From Calamus simplicifolius (Eukaryota; Streptophyta; Magnoliopsida; Arecales; Arecaceae), in NCBI GenBank assembly GCA_900491605.1, contig UESW01004014.1, forward strand, positions 1,233,496 to 1,297,495: a stretch of DNA of 64,000 bases, in the 5' to 3' direction. Under the pieces are notes generated by a model. It had not been told where the DNA came from. It saw only the letters and a list, made by a program, of their open reading frames with translations, and ran no database searches. The translations under genes and the position numbers were made by a program. Position 1 is the stretch's first letter, and every line of letters begins with the position of its first letter. Below are positions 43,118-54,945 of the stretch, one piece after another.

Positions 43118-46100
43118 ATGAGCGGGGCTCGCTCGTGGATGTATGCAAGGATAAAAGATGGCTTGCTTAATCCAGATTTTCTGAATGGATTGGAAGAATT
43201 TATCGCATTTGCATGTAGCCAACCTGAATGGATGGATGGGCCTAGGATTAGGTGCCCATGCAACTATCACAGGTGTCAGAATAAAGCCTACAGAGATGTT
43301 GAAACTGTTAAGGTGCATTTGTGTAAAAAGGGGTTTGTTCCTGATTACGATGTTTGGTACTGTCATGGTGAACCAGAGGAAATTCCAGCAGTTGTTACAA
43401 GCCAACAAGTGTCAATTCCCATTGATGAACCATTTGTGAATCTAAACACATATGAAGAAATGGTGATGAATGCATCGGGTAATGAATTCAATCAGAATAC
43501 ATTTATGGAAGAACCAAATCCAGATGCACAGCAATTTTATGATATGTTGCGTGCTGCAAATCAAGAATTGTATCCTGGTTGTGAGGGTCATTCACAGTTG
43601 TCTACGGCTGCTCGGTTGCTGAATATTAAGGCAGAACATCGATTATCAGAAAAGGCGTTTAATTCTGTAGCTGGGTTAATCAAGGAAATTTTGCCAAATG
43701 ATAATGTTGTAGCAGACAGTTTTTACTCAACGAAGAAGTTGTTGCGTGGGCTTGGGCTCCCGGTTAATAAGATCGATTGTTGCTTGAACAATTGTATGAT
43801 ATATTGGGGTGAAGACTCGGAGCTGAGATGGTGTAAGATTTGTGGGCAATCGAGGTACAAAAATGGCAAAGGGGAGCTAGTACAAGTAGGAGGAAAAGTG
43901 TTCCTTACAAGAGGATGCATTACTTTCCTCTGACTCCACGCCTGCAGAGATTATACAGATCTGAGGCTACAGCTGCTGATATGAGATGGCATGCCGAACA
44001 TGAATCTAAAGAGGATGAAATGCGGCATCCATCAGATTCAAAAGCTTGGAAGCATTTCAATGAAAATCATCCTGATTTCGCTGAAGATATAAGGAATGTC
44101 AGATTAGGTCTTTGTACCGATGGCTTCCAACCATTCGGTCAAGCGGGGCAACAGTATTCATGTTGGCCTGTGATACTGACTGTATATAACCTTCCTCCAT
44201 GGAAGTGCATGAAAGAGACTGCAATGTTTTTGACAGTTTTGGTTCCAGGACCATCAAATCCAAAGGAAAAGATTGATGTCTTCCTGCAACCGTTGGTGGC
44301 CGAATTGAAAATGTTGTGGGAAACAGGAGTCGTAGCCTACGACATTTCTATGAAACAGAATTTCATCATGAGAGTTGCTTTGATGTGGACAATAAGTGAC
44401 TTCCCGGCATATGCAATGTTGTCTGGTTGGAGCACTGCTGGACGTCTGGCATGCCCTCATTGCATGTATGATTCGGATGCATTTACATTGCAGAAGAGTG
44501 GTAAGCAGTCATGGTTTGATAATCATAGGAAGTTCTTGCCCCCAAATCATCCTTACAGGCGTAACTTGATCGCCTTCCGGAAGAACAAAGCAGTCACAAA
44601 ATTCGCCGAACCGGTTAGGTCCGGCACGGATATATTTGATACTATAGAGCATTTGGGGTTGAGGTATGCTTGGGAACCAGATGCAGATAGAATAAATGGC
44701 CGTATATGTAAAGAACATAACTGGAAGAAGCGGAGTATATTTTGGGATTTGCCTTATTGGAGCACAAATCTCATCCGGCACAACTTGGATGTTATGCATA
44801 TCGAGAAAAATTTTTTGATAACATATTTAACACGGTGCTAAACATCCCGGGAAAAACAAAAGACACTGCAAGTCAAGAGAAGAACTTAATCAGTATTGCA
44901 GAAGAGGTGATTTGAGGAGGAGTACCGACGGGACCTATCCTAAAGCCTGTTACACTCTTGACAGAAATTCACGAGAAGTTTTATGTAACTGGCTTAGAGG
45001 GTTAAAATTTCCAGATGGTTATGCCTCAAATATCGGTAGGTGTGTGGACATGCATAAGCTCAAGTTGTTCGGCATGAAGAGTCACGACTGTCATGTTTTC
45101 ATGCAACGGTTATTGCCTATAGCTTTTCGTGAGTTGCTTCCGCAACATGTCTGGAAGGCATTGACAGAGCTCAGCTTGTTCTTCAAGGAGTTGTCTGCCA
45201 CAGTCATTACTTCTGCATCCATGGCAAGGCTTGAGGAGGAAATTCCAATTATTTTATGCAAGCTGGAGCGAATATTTCCTCCCAGTTTTTTTGACTCAAT
45301 GGAGCATTTACCGGTTCACTTGCCATACGAAGCGAGCATAGCTGGTCCCGTGCAGTATCGCTGGATGTATCCTTTCGAGAGGTAAATATATACATCATTA
45401 AGACATATTGACATTTCAAATATTATTTCATTGCGAGAAAATTGGTTAATTTTTTGTCTCAACTTTACATATAGGTACCTTAAGAAGTTAAAAAATAATG
45501 TGCGTAATAAGGCAAGGGTTGAAGGTTCTATATGCAATGCACACTTGGTCGAAGAAGTTTCAGCTTTTGCCTCGCATTACTTTGAGGGTCACGTCCACAC
45601 GAGGAGCCGAAATCTTGGTCGTAACGATGACGTATGTGTGGACGAAGGAGAACCTAATGACGGTAGAATATCAATTTTTAAAGGTATCGGCCGTTCATTT
45701 GGGGGGCAGAAGTCAAGAAATCTTAGCGATATGGAGTATAATGCAGCACATTATTATATCCTAATGAACTGTAGAGAAGTCGATCCATATATTGAGTAAG
45801 TGTATACTTCAATGCTTAATTGGAACTTCTAATTTAAATTACAATATACCATAATATTTAATTGCTAACATCAGTTTTAATCCTTATCATCCCATAAGGA
45901 TGTATTGTGATAGACAACGACAGATGAATCCCGACATCAGTCAAGTTGCAATTGGACAGAAGTTAGAAACGGAGTTCGCTTACTGGTTTTATGAATTTGT
46001 GAGTAGTATCACTCAATCAATTTCAATAATGGCTTTAATTTTTCGAATTGGTTGTGAATAGCTTATTAATTTATAGGTAAACGGTCCATGGTCCCCAACC

Positions 46101-46811
46101 GATAATATTTTCATTAAATGTCTATCGCAATGGCCATTGAAGACCGTAACAACCTCTACTGGCTATTTTGTTAATGGGTACAAATTTCAGATTGAACGAT
46201 TAGCAGCTTCAAGAGGCACGCAGAACTGGGGCGTGTGTGTTAAAGGAGAAAGTGTTGGAGCAAATATGCAGGATTATTACGGAAAGTTAGTAGAGGTGGT
46301 TGAAGTTGAATATCCCGGTTGGCCTATGAAACGAACCGTATTGTTTCGTTGCGATTGGTTCGATCCGACAGTTCCTGTGGGCAAAAGGGTTCATAACGAC
46401 TACAATTTGGTTGAAGTGAACCATCGACGAAGATTGCAGAAATATGACCCATTCATCCTTGCATCCCAAGCTCAGCAAGTGTTTTACTGCGGATATCCAA
46501 GTTTGCGCAACGACAAGCGAGATTGGTGGGCTGTTTCTAAAATCGTCCCACGTTCAACAATCTTATTAGAGGAGAGTTCATCAAGTCAATCAGCCGAGTG
46601 CCCTGCATTTCAAGAGGATGAGATGGAAATGCATGCAATTGAGGACGACACAAGGGCTCCTGAAACATCACTTAGAGATCCAAATGGTGATGTCCAAGAA
46701 ATTGCGGATGCAAATGTTCGGTTTCCTTCCGATGATAATGAAACTGAATCGCAGTCCGATACGGCATCGGATGTTGAACCAACATTTCACGAAACAAATG
46801 ACACCGATTAA
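43118..46811 (+). pseudogene. CACTA TNPD-like transposase, frameshifted
   Basis: Starts MSGARSWMYARIKDG with the transposase-associated domain (CACTA-type) and PRIRCPCNYHRC. The Transposase_21 region follows in another frame (about 43895-44810: MHYFPLTPRLQRLY, PFGQAGQQYSCWPVILTVYN, WSTAGRLACPHC), then DUF4218 (about 45043-45381) and, after splicing, DUF4216 (46260-46560, LFRCDWFDPT). GT..AG introns are at 45382-45474, 45796-45874 and 45999-46076. Frame changes occur near 43870-43900, in the A/T run at 44803-44816, and near 44895-44912. The C-terminus is acidic and ends TFHETNDTD. The product would cut element ends in the nucleus, but this copy cannot encode it without correction. Confidence 0.88.
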
Positions 46812-46915
46812 ACATAGAGGTTTTTTTAAATTCAACTTTATTTTATAAGTGTTAAATTTTTACATAGTCAATCATTAATCGTAATTTAATTGCATGAATC
46901 TTTAGTATTTTCAGT

Positions 46916-48449
46916 ATGACGGGCAGAGGTAGATCTACCGACGACATACGGAGTGAGCAGGGACGTAGCTCTGCATCAGATCACATGAGCTTTGGAGATG
47001 GAGAGTTCGGATCTCCACACATCGCACAGCCTTCGATCTCTCCAGCAGTCGGCGGTGATCCTGCATTGGTATTACCATCCAGCCGATCGGCACATACCTC
47101 CGAGAGTTCTTCCACCATCGGCCGCACCGTACTTCGACTTGATGCTCATGGGCTGTAAGTATATACTAATTAAAAATATATGTTTATGTTTTTAAGTCAA
47201 TTACTTATAAACATGCATTTTTTAACAGATTTATTGAGCAGCATCATGTATCCAGCCACATCAGCGCCGTATTTCAGAGGCGTGCAGATCCCAGTGGCTA
47301 CGATTGGCGCCACGTATCTCCAGCCACGAGGGAGTTTTATTTTTCTGAGTTTCAGGTAAACTTATTAAATACAATTTATCACTGATATAAAATTTCTTAA
47401 TCTTAATAAATTCTGAAACTAACTGTTTATTTTAATGCAGAAAAAGTTTACGTGGGACCCTGCCAGCCATGATGCCATTAGGGCAGCATGGGAGGCTCTT
47501 ACGGGACGCCGATACTCCGACATGCTTCATCGTTGGAGGTCATCGGGTCAGCGTCCTGCGCATGTGCCAGAGGGTATTTGGCACGAGTGGCAGCAGGCCT
47601 GGCAGTCCGATGGCTGGCGCAGGAGGTCCGCATCAGCCAGCACGAACCGCCGATCCGAGAAGGGCGGTCCTGGCACGGGTCTCTCCCGCCATACTTCGGG
47701 CTCCATTTCGATTCAGGAGCACAGACGCCGTATGGTAAGAAAACATAAATAATTTAATTACTAATTTAGTTATTTACAAATATTTGTATTAATATCAATT
47801 TTTTTATTGTTATAGTCTGAGCAGGAGGGCGGAGATCCTGGTGAGTTTCGTCTATTCAGGGCGACACACACCAGGAGGGACGGTTCCTGGGTCGACACGC
47901 GATCACGGGAGGTTGCGGTAAGAAATTAGCTTTATGTAGTATCTGTTTAATTTCTAAAATTTTATTTCGAGAAATTTATTAACTCATTTATTGTTGATTT
48001 TATAATTCAAAGACACGAGTCGAGGAGCTTCGCTCCCAGGCATCGCAGGTCGACTCCACTGATGGGGAGACGCCCGTCGAACTCTCAGCAGAGGAGAGTC
48101 GGCGTGTGTTTTTGGAGGCTGTTGGTGCCCAGCCGCGAGACCGCAGGGTCTATGGTCTGGGCACTAGAGCTTCTGCATATTTTCCCCATCAGGCCTCCAG
48201 CTCGCGATTTTCTGGTGATATTCCTGCCGAGCGTTTAGACGACATTCGGAGATCTATTGCGGAGGAGGTTCGGCAGGACGTTCGTCAGGAGGTTCGGCAG
48301 GAGAGGAGGTCGAGCACGAGTTCGAGCAGCGTATGCGAGGCCGGGATCAGGAGCTTGCAGACGTGCGAGATCAGATGCGTCATTTGCAGGATATGGTTAG
48401 CCGCTTGTCGCAGGGTCTCCAGCCTCCACGTGATCGCTCAGATTCTTGA
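46916..48449 (+). pseudogene. CACTA TNPA-like second gene (Transposase_24 type)
   Basis: Five exons fit GT..AG rules: 46916-47154, 47229-47355, 47441-47734, 47816-47917 and 48013-48449. Exon 3 contains WHEWQQAWQSDGWRRRSAS, a TNRRSEKGGPGTGLSRHTSG segment typical of the plant Ptta/En/Spm transposase family, and exon 4 has ATHTRRDGSWVDTRSREV. Exon 5 has a charged repeat (EEVRQDVRQEVRQ); near 48297-48310 the frame slips, and the other frame continues to TGA at 48447 with a coiled-coil-like ADVRDQMRHLQDMVSRL. In En/Spm the corresponding protein binds the subterminal repeats. Apart from the slip the gene looks whole. Confidence 0.82.
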
Positions 48450-48609
48450 TGTATTTTTTTCTTTTTATATGTTGTACATGAAAACTTCAAAATATAATTA
48501 TTAAAAATTGAATGATTATTGTTTGGATCAATATGAGTGAAGAATGTTTCTATCAATATTTAAATGTAACGAAATTGTATTAACCATTTTAATTTTTATA
48601 TTTTTTAAA
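48450..48609. other. 3' untranslated region of the TNPA-like gene
   Basis: AT-rich, without a gene. No unambiguous polyadenylation signal. Confidence 0.4.
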
Positions 48610-49175
48610 AAAATTTAATTAGCGACGCATTAGCGACTGAAATTGCATCGCTAATATTTTTAAAATATTATTATTAAATATTGCGACGCAATGACCTGGC
48701 GTCGCAATAATTTTAAAAAAAATTAATAGCGACGCATTAGCGACTCAAATTGCATCGCTATTATATCTAAAATATTATTATTAAATATTGCGACGCAATG
48801 ACCTTGCGTCGCAATATTTTAAAAAAATTTCTTGGCGATGCATTAGCGACTCAAATTGCGTCGCTATTATATCAAAAATATTATTATTAAATATTGCGAC
48901 GCAACTGCAACTGCAAATATTTATAATAAAATTGAATGCGTCAATATTTAATAATAATTTTAAATATTAAAAATTAGTTTTAAATTTAGCGACGCATTTG
49001 GATGCGTCGCAATATTGCGACGCATTGTTGCGTCGCAGAGAGTCGCAATATTGCGACGCAATTGCGACAAATGGAGATTGCGACGGACATCTGAGCGACG
49101 CCGTCATTGCGTCGCTATTGCGTCGCAATAGCATGTTTAGCGACGCAATGACGCATTTGGGCATCGCAATATTTT
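48610..49175. repeat. 3' subterminal repeats of the CACTA element
   Basis: TTAGCGACGCATTAGCGAC, TATTGCGACGCAATGACCT and TTGCGTCGCAATA motifs in both orientations. They are the same motifs as at 39540-40625, densest at 48990-49170. Confidence 0.88.
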
Positions 49176-49188
49176 TTCCCTTGTAGTG
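49176..49188 (-). repeat. CACTA terminal inverted repeat, right end
   Basis: Reads TTCCCTTGTAGTG on the plus strand, that is CACTACAAGGGAA on the minus strand. The next bases, TAC (49189-49191), would be the 3-bp target duplication. Confidence 0.85.
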
Positions 49189-49268
49189 TACATACATACA
49201 TACACATACATACATACATTTCATATATATGTATATATATATGTTATATATATATATATATATATATN
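49189..49268. repeat. TACA/TA microsatellite with an N
   Basis: (TACA)n grades into (TA)n and contains an undetermined base at 49267, so the true length is uncertain. Confidence 0.9.
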
Positions 49269-49790
49269 TCAAGAGAGAGAGTACATAGATAGGATACCAT
49301 ACACATCAGCGATCGGATCCATCATGTATGTGATGCTATGTTCAGGCCTGATGTTTCTTATGCCTTGAGTATCACGAGTAGATATCAGACAAACCCTAGT
49401 GAGAAATATTGGATGGAAAAAAATATCCTTAAATACTTGCGAAGGACTAAGGATATATTGGAGGACCCGAACTCATAGTTTTGGGTTACACATATTCTAG
49501 TTTTTAGTCCGACAGAGATGATTATAAATCTCAATCAGGCTATGTGTTCATACTCAATAGTGGTAGAGTCAGCTGAAAGAGTTCTAAGCAGGTGACGACT
49601 GCCAACTCTACAACTAAGCCGAGTACATCGCAGCATCTGATGTAGCTAAAGAAGTAATTTGGATCAAAAAATTTATCACTAAACTCCGTATGGTTCCAAG
49701 CATTGTTAATTAAATACTCTTGTATTGTGATAATAATGGAGCTATTGCGCAAGCTAAGGAGCCAAGGTCTCATCAGAGGTCGCTATAGCT
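49269..49790 (+). pseudogene. Copia RT/RNase H fragment
   Basis: The plus strand reads REREYIDRIPYTSAIGSIMY (49274 onward), the end of Copia RT. Further on, in shifting frames, come AEYIAASDVAKEVIWIKKF (about 49619) and CDNNGAIAQAKEPRSHQR (about 49727), the RNase H end. There are stops and frame changes, and no LTR is seen on either side. Confidence 0.82.
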
Positions 49791-49994
49791 TACCTGAAGA
49801 TTAGCTCAACTTCAAAGCTTCCCCTTCCCTTTCCTTCTCTTTCTCTTTTCTTCTTCTTCTTCTTCTTTTCTCCTTCCTTTTCCTTTCTTTCCTCCTACGG
49901 CTGAACCTCGGCCGTGCCCTCTTTCCTTTCTTTTCATTCCTTTCTATATTTTTTCTTTTCTCTTTTAAAGCCTCAGATCTTTCAAGAATAAGGT
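49791..49994. other. CT-rich low-complexity stretch
   Basis: Polypyrimidine tract with (TTC)n at about 49850-49866; no gene. Confidence 0.6.
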
Positions 49995-50262
49995 AGATAT
50001 GCGCCTAATGCCCACCATTGGGCGCCTAACTTTCATGTTGGGTGCCCAATGCCCACCATTGGGCGACCAACTCTCACTGACTTTAGAATTGGATACCTAA
50101 TGCCCACCATTGGGTGCCCAACTTTCACTCATCATAGAATTGGGCACCTAATGCCCACCATTGGGTACCCAACTCTCATTCCTTATAGAATTGGGCGCCT
50201 AATGACCACCATTGGATGCCCAACTCTAATTCATTATAGAAATTGGGCATCCAATTGGACGC
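49995..50262. repeat. 51-bp minisatellite, about 5 copies
   Basis: GCCCACCATTGGG recurs near 50010, 50051, 50102, 50153 and (as GACCACCATTGG) 50204. The unit includes AATTGGGC and its complement-like GCCCAA parts. The open frame through it is an artefact. Confidence 0.88.
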
Positions 50263-50419
50263 CCATTGAGACCTCAATCTCCAAAACTTTTCTGAGACAG
50301 AGAGAAAAATAAAATTAGACGCCCAACTAGTCATCTAATGGGAATCCTCACTCTGTCTCTTCCAAGCCCATGCCCAACTCTTCTGATCCAAGACTTTCAT
50401 GCCTTCCAAAGATTCATTC

Positions 50420-50872
50420 TATAAGAGAAAACAAGAATTTACACATGAGAATCATTCCTAAAGATTTAAATACCAAAGGAGTTCATATAAAATTTCATTC
50501 CAAGACATATACACCACCGCAAATTTTTCTTCTAGTATTAACCAAGTGGCCAACATTACCAACAAATCATTGAAGTCATCCAAACTTTCATTATAACAAA
50601 CATATCATTAACATTACAAAGATTACAAAATTTCAAGATGTTACAAGAGAAAACAAGAATTTACACACCAGAATCATTCCCAAAGACTCACGCCAAAGGA
50701 GTTCATATATAATTTTATTCCAAGACATATACACCACCACAAATTTTCCTTCTAGCATTAACCAAGTGGCCAACATTACTAACAAATGATTGAAGTCATC
50801 CAAACTTTCATTACAACAAATATATCATTAACATTACAAAGATTACAAAATTTCAGGATATTACAACATCTT
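50420..50872. repeat. Tandem direct duplication, about 222-bp unit
   Basis: Two copies start with AGAGAAAACAAGAATTTACA (about 50423 and 50646) and share CCAAGACATATACACCACC, CCAAGTGGCCAACATTAC and CATTAACATTACAAAGATT. No coding capacity. Confidence 0.88.
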
Positions 50873-51232
50873 TCAAATTTGCAAGTATATTGTAAATTTC
50901 CAATTTTCTTGAAGTAGATAGGTCATCTTATTATTGTTGTAAAAGATAGGTATTGGGAAGAAAGTCTAATCTTATTTTTTTGGTAATGAAAGTTTATTAT
51001 TAATTTATCATACTTATTATCATGCTTCAAAAGCTCATCCTTATGGTTTCTTTTTTTTTCAAATTTATGCTTTAGATTCACAATCATGCTAATCTTTGAA
51101 ACCTAAACTACAATGAACTTTCTTCTCCTTCTTTCATTTTCATTATCTTAATTCTAATATTAAATTTTGTTTGCCAAAACAATGGTAGCAAAGAGTAACC
51201 CATTGGTGGCCCATGGTGTGATGGGTGCTTGG
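50873..51232. other. No recognisable gene
   Basis: AT-rich DNA before the solo LTR. Target-site copy CTTGG at 51228-51232. Confidence 0.6.
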
Positions 51233-53812
51233 TGTAACATCCAAAAAATCCTATTCCTTGTAATCCCTCAAGAAATTTTGTAATATTAATGATATCTGTG
51301 CTGTATTGAAATTTTCTAATGATTTTAATGAGTTGTTTATCATTTTAGGCCATTTGAATAATTTTAGAAGAAGAGTTTGGAGGATTAAAGGCATTGGACT
51401 CTCATGCATGAAGGCAGGAGGGGGGAAACATAGAGGTAAGCCTAAGTAGGCGACCATATGGTCGCTTATTTTTGGCAAATAAGGGAAGTAGGTGACCATA
51501 TGGTCGCCTACTTTTGTTGAAGAAGGGGAGTAGCAACCATATGGTCGCTTACTTTTGAGAAAAAATGGAAAGTAGGGGACTATATGGTCGCCTACTTCCA
51601 TGGTTACGAGGGGGACCGGGTGTGAAAAGAGGGAAAAGAAAAAGAATAATGATGGGGGATTTAAAATATTATATGAATGGTGAGTAGAGGGTAATTAAAA
51701 CCCAATAACCCTCTTGCTTAGCCCTTAAGCCATCATAGATAAGGTTGAAAGAAGAGAGAAAAGAGAAAGAAAGAGAAAAAAAAGGGAAATAGCTTCAGCC
51801 ATGGGAGGAAAGAAGGAAAGAAAGAAAAAGAAAGAGAAGAAAAGGAAGAAGAAGAAGAGAAGAAGTAGAGGAAAGAAAGAGCTTGGTGGCTGTGCTAGTT
51901 TCTAAGGTAAACTCTAGCTTCCTTTAGCTCAGTGTAACACTATATTTTCATGGATTGTTGTAAATGAAATGTTAGCATGTATAATCTTAAGTAGAAGAAA
52001 GGGTGAAAGAAAATTATGTCATGTTAGAGTATTGAGCATGCATACATGCAAAGTTTCAGGGAAACACTACATGCATGTAGCCCTAATAGTGTATGTGAAT
52101 TTATAATGACTTAAGTTAGGAGAGTTATTCTCGAGAGCCGAAACACAGGAGTTAACCATCAGTTGGCAGTGCGATCAGCTAAGGTGAGTGGGTATCTCAT
52201 CTAGTGATGTGAAAATTTATTTTGAGTTAACATGATGTTATTATATGCTTAGCATAGTGTTTCATGTGGTGTAAACCTAGAAAATGAGAACATAATATAT
52301 GATATATTGAAAGTATAATGTTTGAGCATGAGTTTAAAAGCATGAGTTTGAGCTTGAGTTTTGAGTATAAGAGTTAAACCTGAGTTTTGATGCATAAGTT
52401 TCAGAGGTATACATAGCATATATGCATGGTAAAGTTTCAAAAGAGTATGTTTTGATGCATATATTATACAGAGCATCAGACAGCTATAGGGCTGATCACT
52501 TTGTAGACTGTATCGTAGCATGAGCATTGCATACTATTATTGAGCCGATACCTTCTTGCGATTTGATTGTACGATGATTCCGAAGCCAAGGATGAGTACA
52601 AGCTAGACCAAGCCTATGGAGCATGTTGCAAACAGCCCATGGGGGCATGAATCATTGCTCGAAAATGAGCTGATTACTAAATAGCTCGTGGGGTCACAGA
52701 GATTAGCCCAAGGAAGAGGCAAAGAGGAGGCCTAGGGAAAAACGACATAATTACATTGCCGGATGAACCGCATGAGTAAGGGGTGCTATTTGTGCAAAAA
52801 TTCTATTATTAGCTCAAACACTCGATGATAGTAAACCTGCAGAAGGGCGACTGTAGAGTCGTACCTCAAAGGCAGCATACACAATCTAGCATCATGAGAT
52901 TTGAAAAACTTATAATTTATGTTTTAAAAAGGCCTAATGGGCCAAGCATACTCCTGGTAGGGAAGAGTTTTTAAAAGAAATGTCAGTGGGCAAAGCATAT
53001 CCCAGTGGGGATTAAAAAGAAAGGAACAGAAAGGCTGGGCTACAAAAATATGTTTACATATTTTAGAAAAAAATGTTGCATGTATGAGTTTTATATAAAT
53101 GGTATATTTTTAAGAGTATTTGATACATTATTTCAAGTTCTGATATATTGTTGCAAGCATAAGCTAACTTACAAGTTATCTTTTATCATTATAAAAAGGT
53201 GTATGTTACCCTTCTATGGTTGACATTTTTTTTCATATCAGTGAGCATGTGTTGGCAGGATTAGGTGGTTGGCCCTGGTCTTCGATTCTTAGCTGCTTAG
53301 CTTAAGAAGTTATATGCTGAAAAACCCTACATGAATGTAAAGAAAATGTAAAAATGTATATTTTGTATCTGAAGATAGTGTGGGGAGACATGTATATATA
53401 TGTGTGTACGTGTGTATACATAGTTGAAACCTTGTGATGTATTATAAGTTTGAATGAAATGAGATAATGACTTTTATTTTGGACGGGATTATGAGTATAA
53501 TCTATGTATCAATGAGTTCTCTTGTCAATTGTGAATGTGATCGTACAAACTTCTTGGTGATGGTAATATAAAATTTTTATCTGAGCAGGGACAAAATAAT
53601 ACTATGATATAATATTTGAGAAAATGAATAAACTATTTGAGCAGGTGTGAAAACGAAAAATTTGATCAGGATATGATTTAGTGTGTACTACTTGTGAAAA
53701 TTTGTTAGAGTTCACTAAAACTTTATGGAGCACTACATAAAGGCTAGCTGAACTCTACTTGATTACCATAGGTATGCAGGGTTGTCAGTGGCCCAGGAGA
53801 AGGGTACTGACA
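51233..53812 (+). mobile_element. Solo Gypsy LTR, 2580 bp
   Basis: Begins TGTAACATCC and ends GGTACTGACA, and is flanked by CTTGG at 51228-51232 and 53813-53817. The start/end style matches the coding-sense ends of the Gypsy LTR at 8431-11444 (TGTAGTACCC..GTGACA). No internal region is present, so this is a solo LTR left by recombination between two LTRs. It contains palindromic tandem repeats near its 5' end and a pyrimidine/purine-rich tract at 51740-51890. Confidence 0.82.
51440..51605. repeat. 42-bp tandem repeat with CCATATGG palindrome
   Basis: Four units at about 51450, 51492, 51533 and 51577; the first contains the perfect 16-bp palindrome GCGACCATATGGTCGC, the others have one or two changes. 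Confidence 0.88.
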
Positions 53813-53817
53813 CTTGG

Positions 53818-54504
53818 ACACCTCAAATCGTTCATTTTAGGAAGTCCTAAATTTTTAAAAAGGTTCAACATACTTCAAAGTTTGATGAAAATATAATACC
53901 TTCATTAAAAGAAGCCAAGAGTCAAACCAAGCTTAGCAAGAAAGAGTCATATAATTCTATAAGGATGGAAAGGTAAGCCCTTTAATTTTTGCTTTTCTTT
54001 TTTCTAAAAATATAGTAAGTTAAATTAAGCATGTGTAGTGCTTGTATATCATTAAAAGTAAAATAGAATCTATTAACATTCTCTAGCAATAAAATTTGAT
54101 TAATTTTTTTCAAAGTTTATTAGCCATGGTATATCTTGTACTCAAAATACGTACAAATAAAAATTTTCTCATTACTTTATTGTCATCATGATTTTTAAAT
54201 CATGGTAATCTACAATGATAATTTGAAATTACTATGTTAGGCAATAAGACATGGTAATTTGAGCAATAATATTTAATTCTAAATAATCTAAGATTATCAT
54301 AAATATTTAAATAATATATTTATATTTAATATTAATAGTAATATGTAAACATTAAATTTTAAATTATTAATTTTATAACCTTTTTGTATATTAAATTATT
54401 ATATAATATTTTAAATATTTATATACTATATATTAATATATTATATAATAAAAATATTTAATAATATATAATATAATATATATTATATATTATATAATAT
54501 AAAT
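53818..54504. other. No recognisable gene
   Basis: AT-rich; 54290-54500 is nearly pure A/T. Confidence 0.6.
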
Positions 54505-54945
54505 CTATTAGGTCAGCTATGTTATATGGAACAAAGTGTTGAGCAATATTGAAATAATATGTAAATAAATTAAGTGTAAAGAATGCATATGTTAAGATGG
54601 ATATGTGGTAAAACTTTAAAAGATAAAATTAAAAATAAACATATAATAGAAATGATAGGAGTAGCTCCAATTGAAGATAAAATAAAAGAAAATTTATTGT
54701 GATGGTTTGGACATATACAACGTAGACTTTAGATGCTCCAGTTAGAAAGAGTGATCTTTTAACAATCAATGGTAAGGATAGAGGTAGAGGTAGACCTAAA
54801 CTAATATGAACAGAAGTAATTAAAAAAGATATAACTATTTATAATTTGAATATCAACTTGGTCCTGAATAGAGCAGAGTGGAGGAAGCAAATTCATGTAG
54901 CCGACCCATGTAGTTGGAAAAAAAACTTAGATGAGTTGAGTTAAA
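54505..54945 (+). pseudogene. RTE-type LINE 3' end
   Basis: In broken plus-strand frames: SAMLYGTKC-like opening (about 54512), RMHMLRWICGKT (about 54583), MIGVAPIEDKIKENLL (about 54653), WFGHIQR (about 54705), GRGRGRPK (about 54780) and NRAEWRKQIHVADPCSWKK (about 54865). This is the conserved end of plant RTE/non-LTR ORF2 proteins. It contains several stops (for example LL*WFGH) and lacks the RT core. Confidence 0.85.

Larger units (their letters stand above)
39530..49188 (+). mobile_element. CACTA (En/Spm) DNA transposon, 5' terminus not found
   Basis: Layout: 5' subterminal GCGACGCA repeats (39540-40625), GC-rich leader with hairpin repeats (40830-41420), long leader and hairpins (41430-43000), TNPD-like transposase (43118-46811), TNPA-like gene (46916-48449), 3' subterminal repeats (48610-49180) and a terminal CACTACAAGGGAA (reverse strand) ending at 49188. 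The 3-bp flank on the right is TAC. I cannot find the matching CACTACAAG terminus on the left; before 39530 lies a GATC-rich tandem array and then LINE sequence. Both genes carry frameshifts. The copy is probably immobile, but its ends could still bind transposase. Confidence 0.88.
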
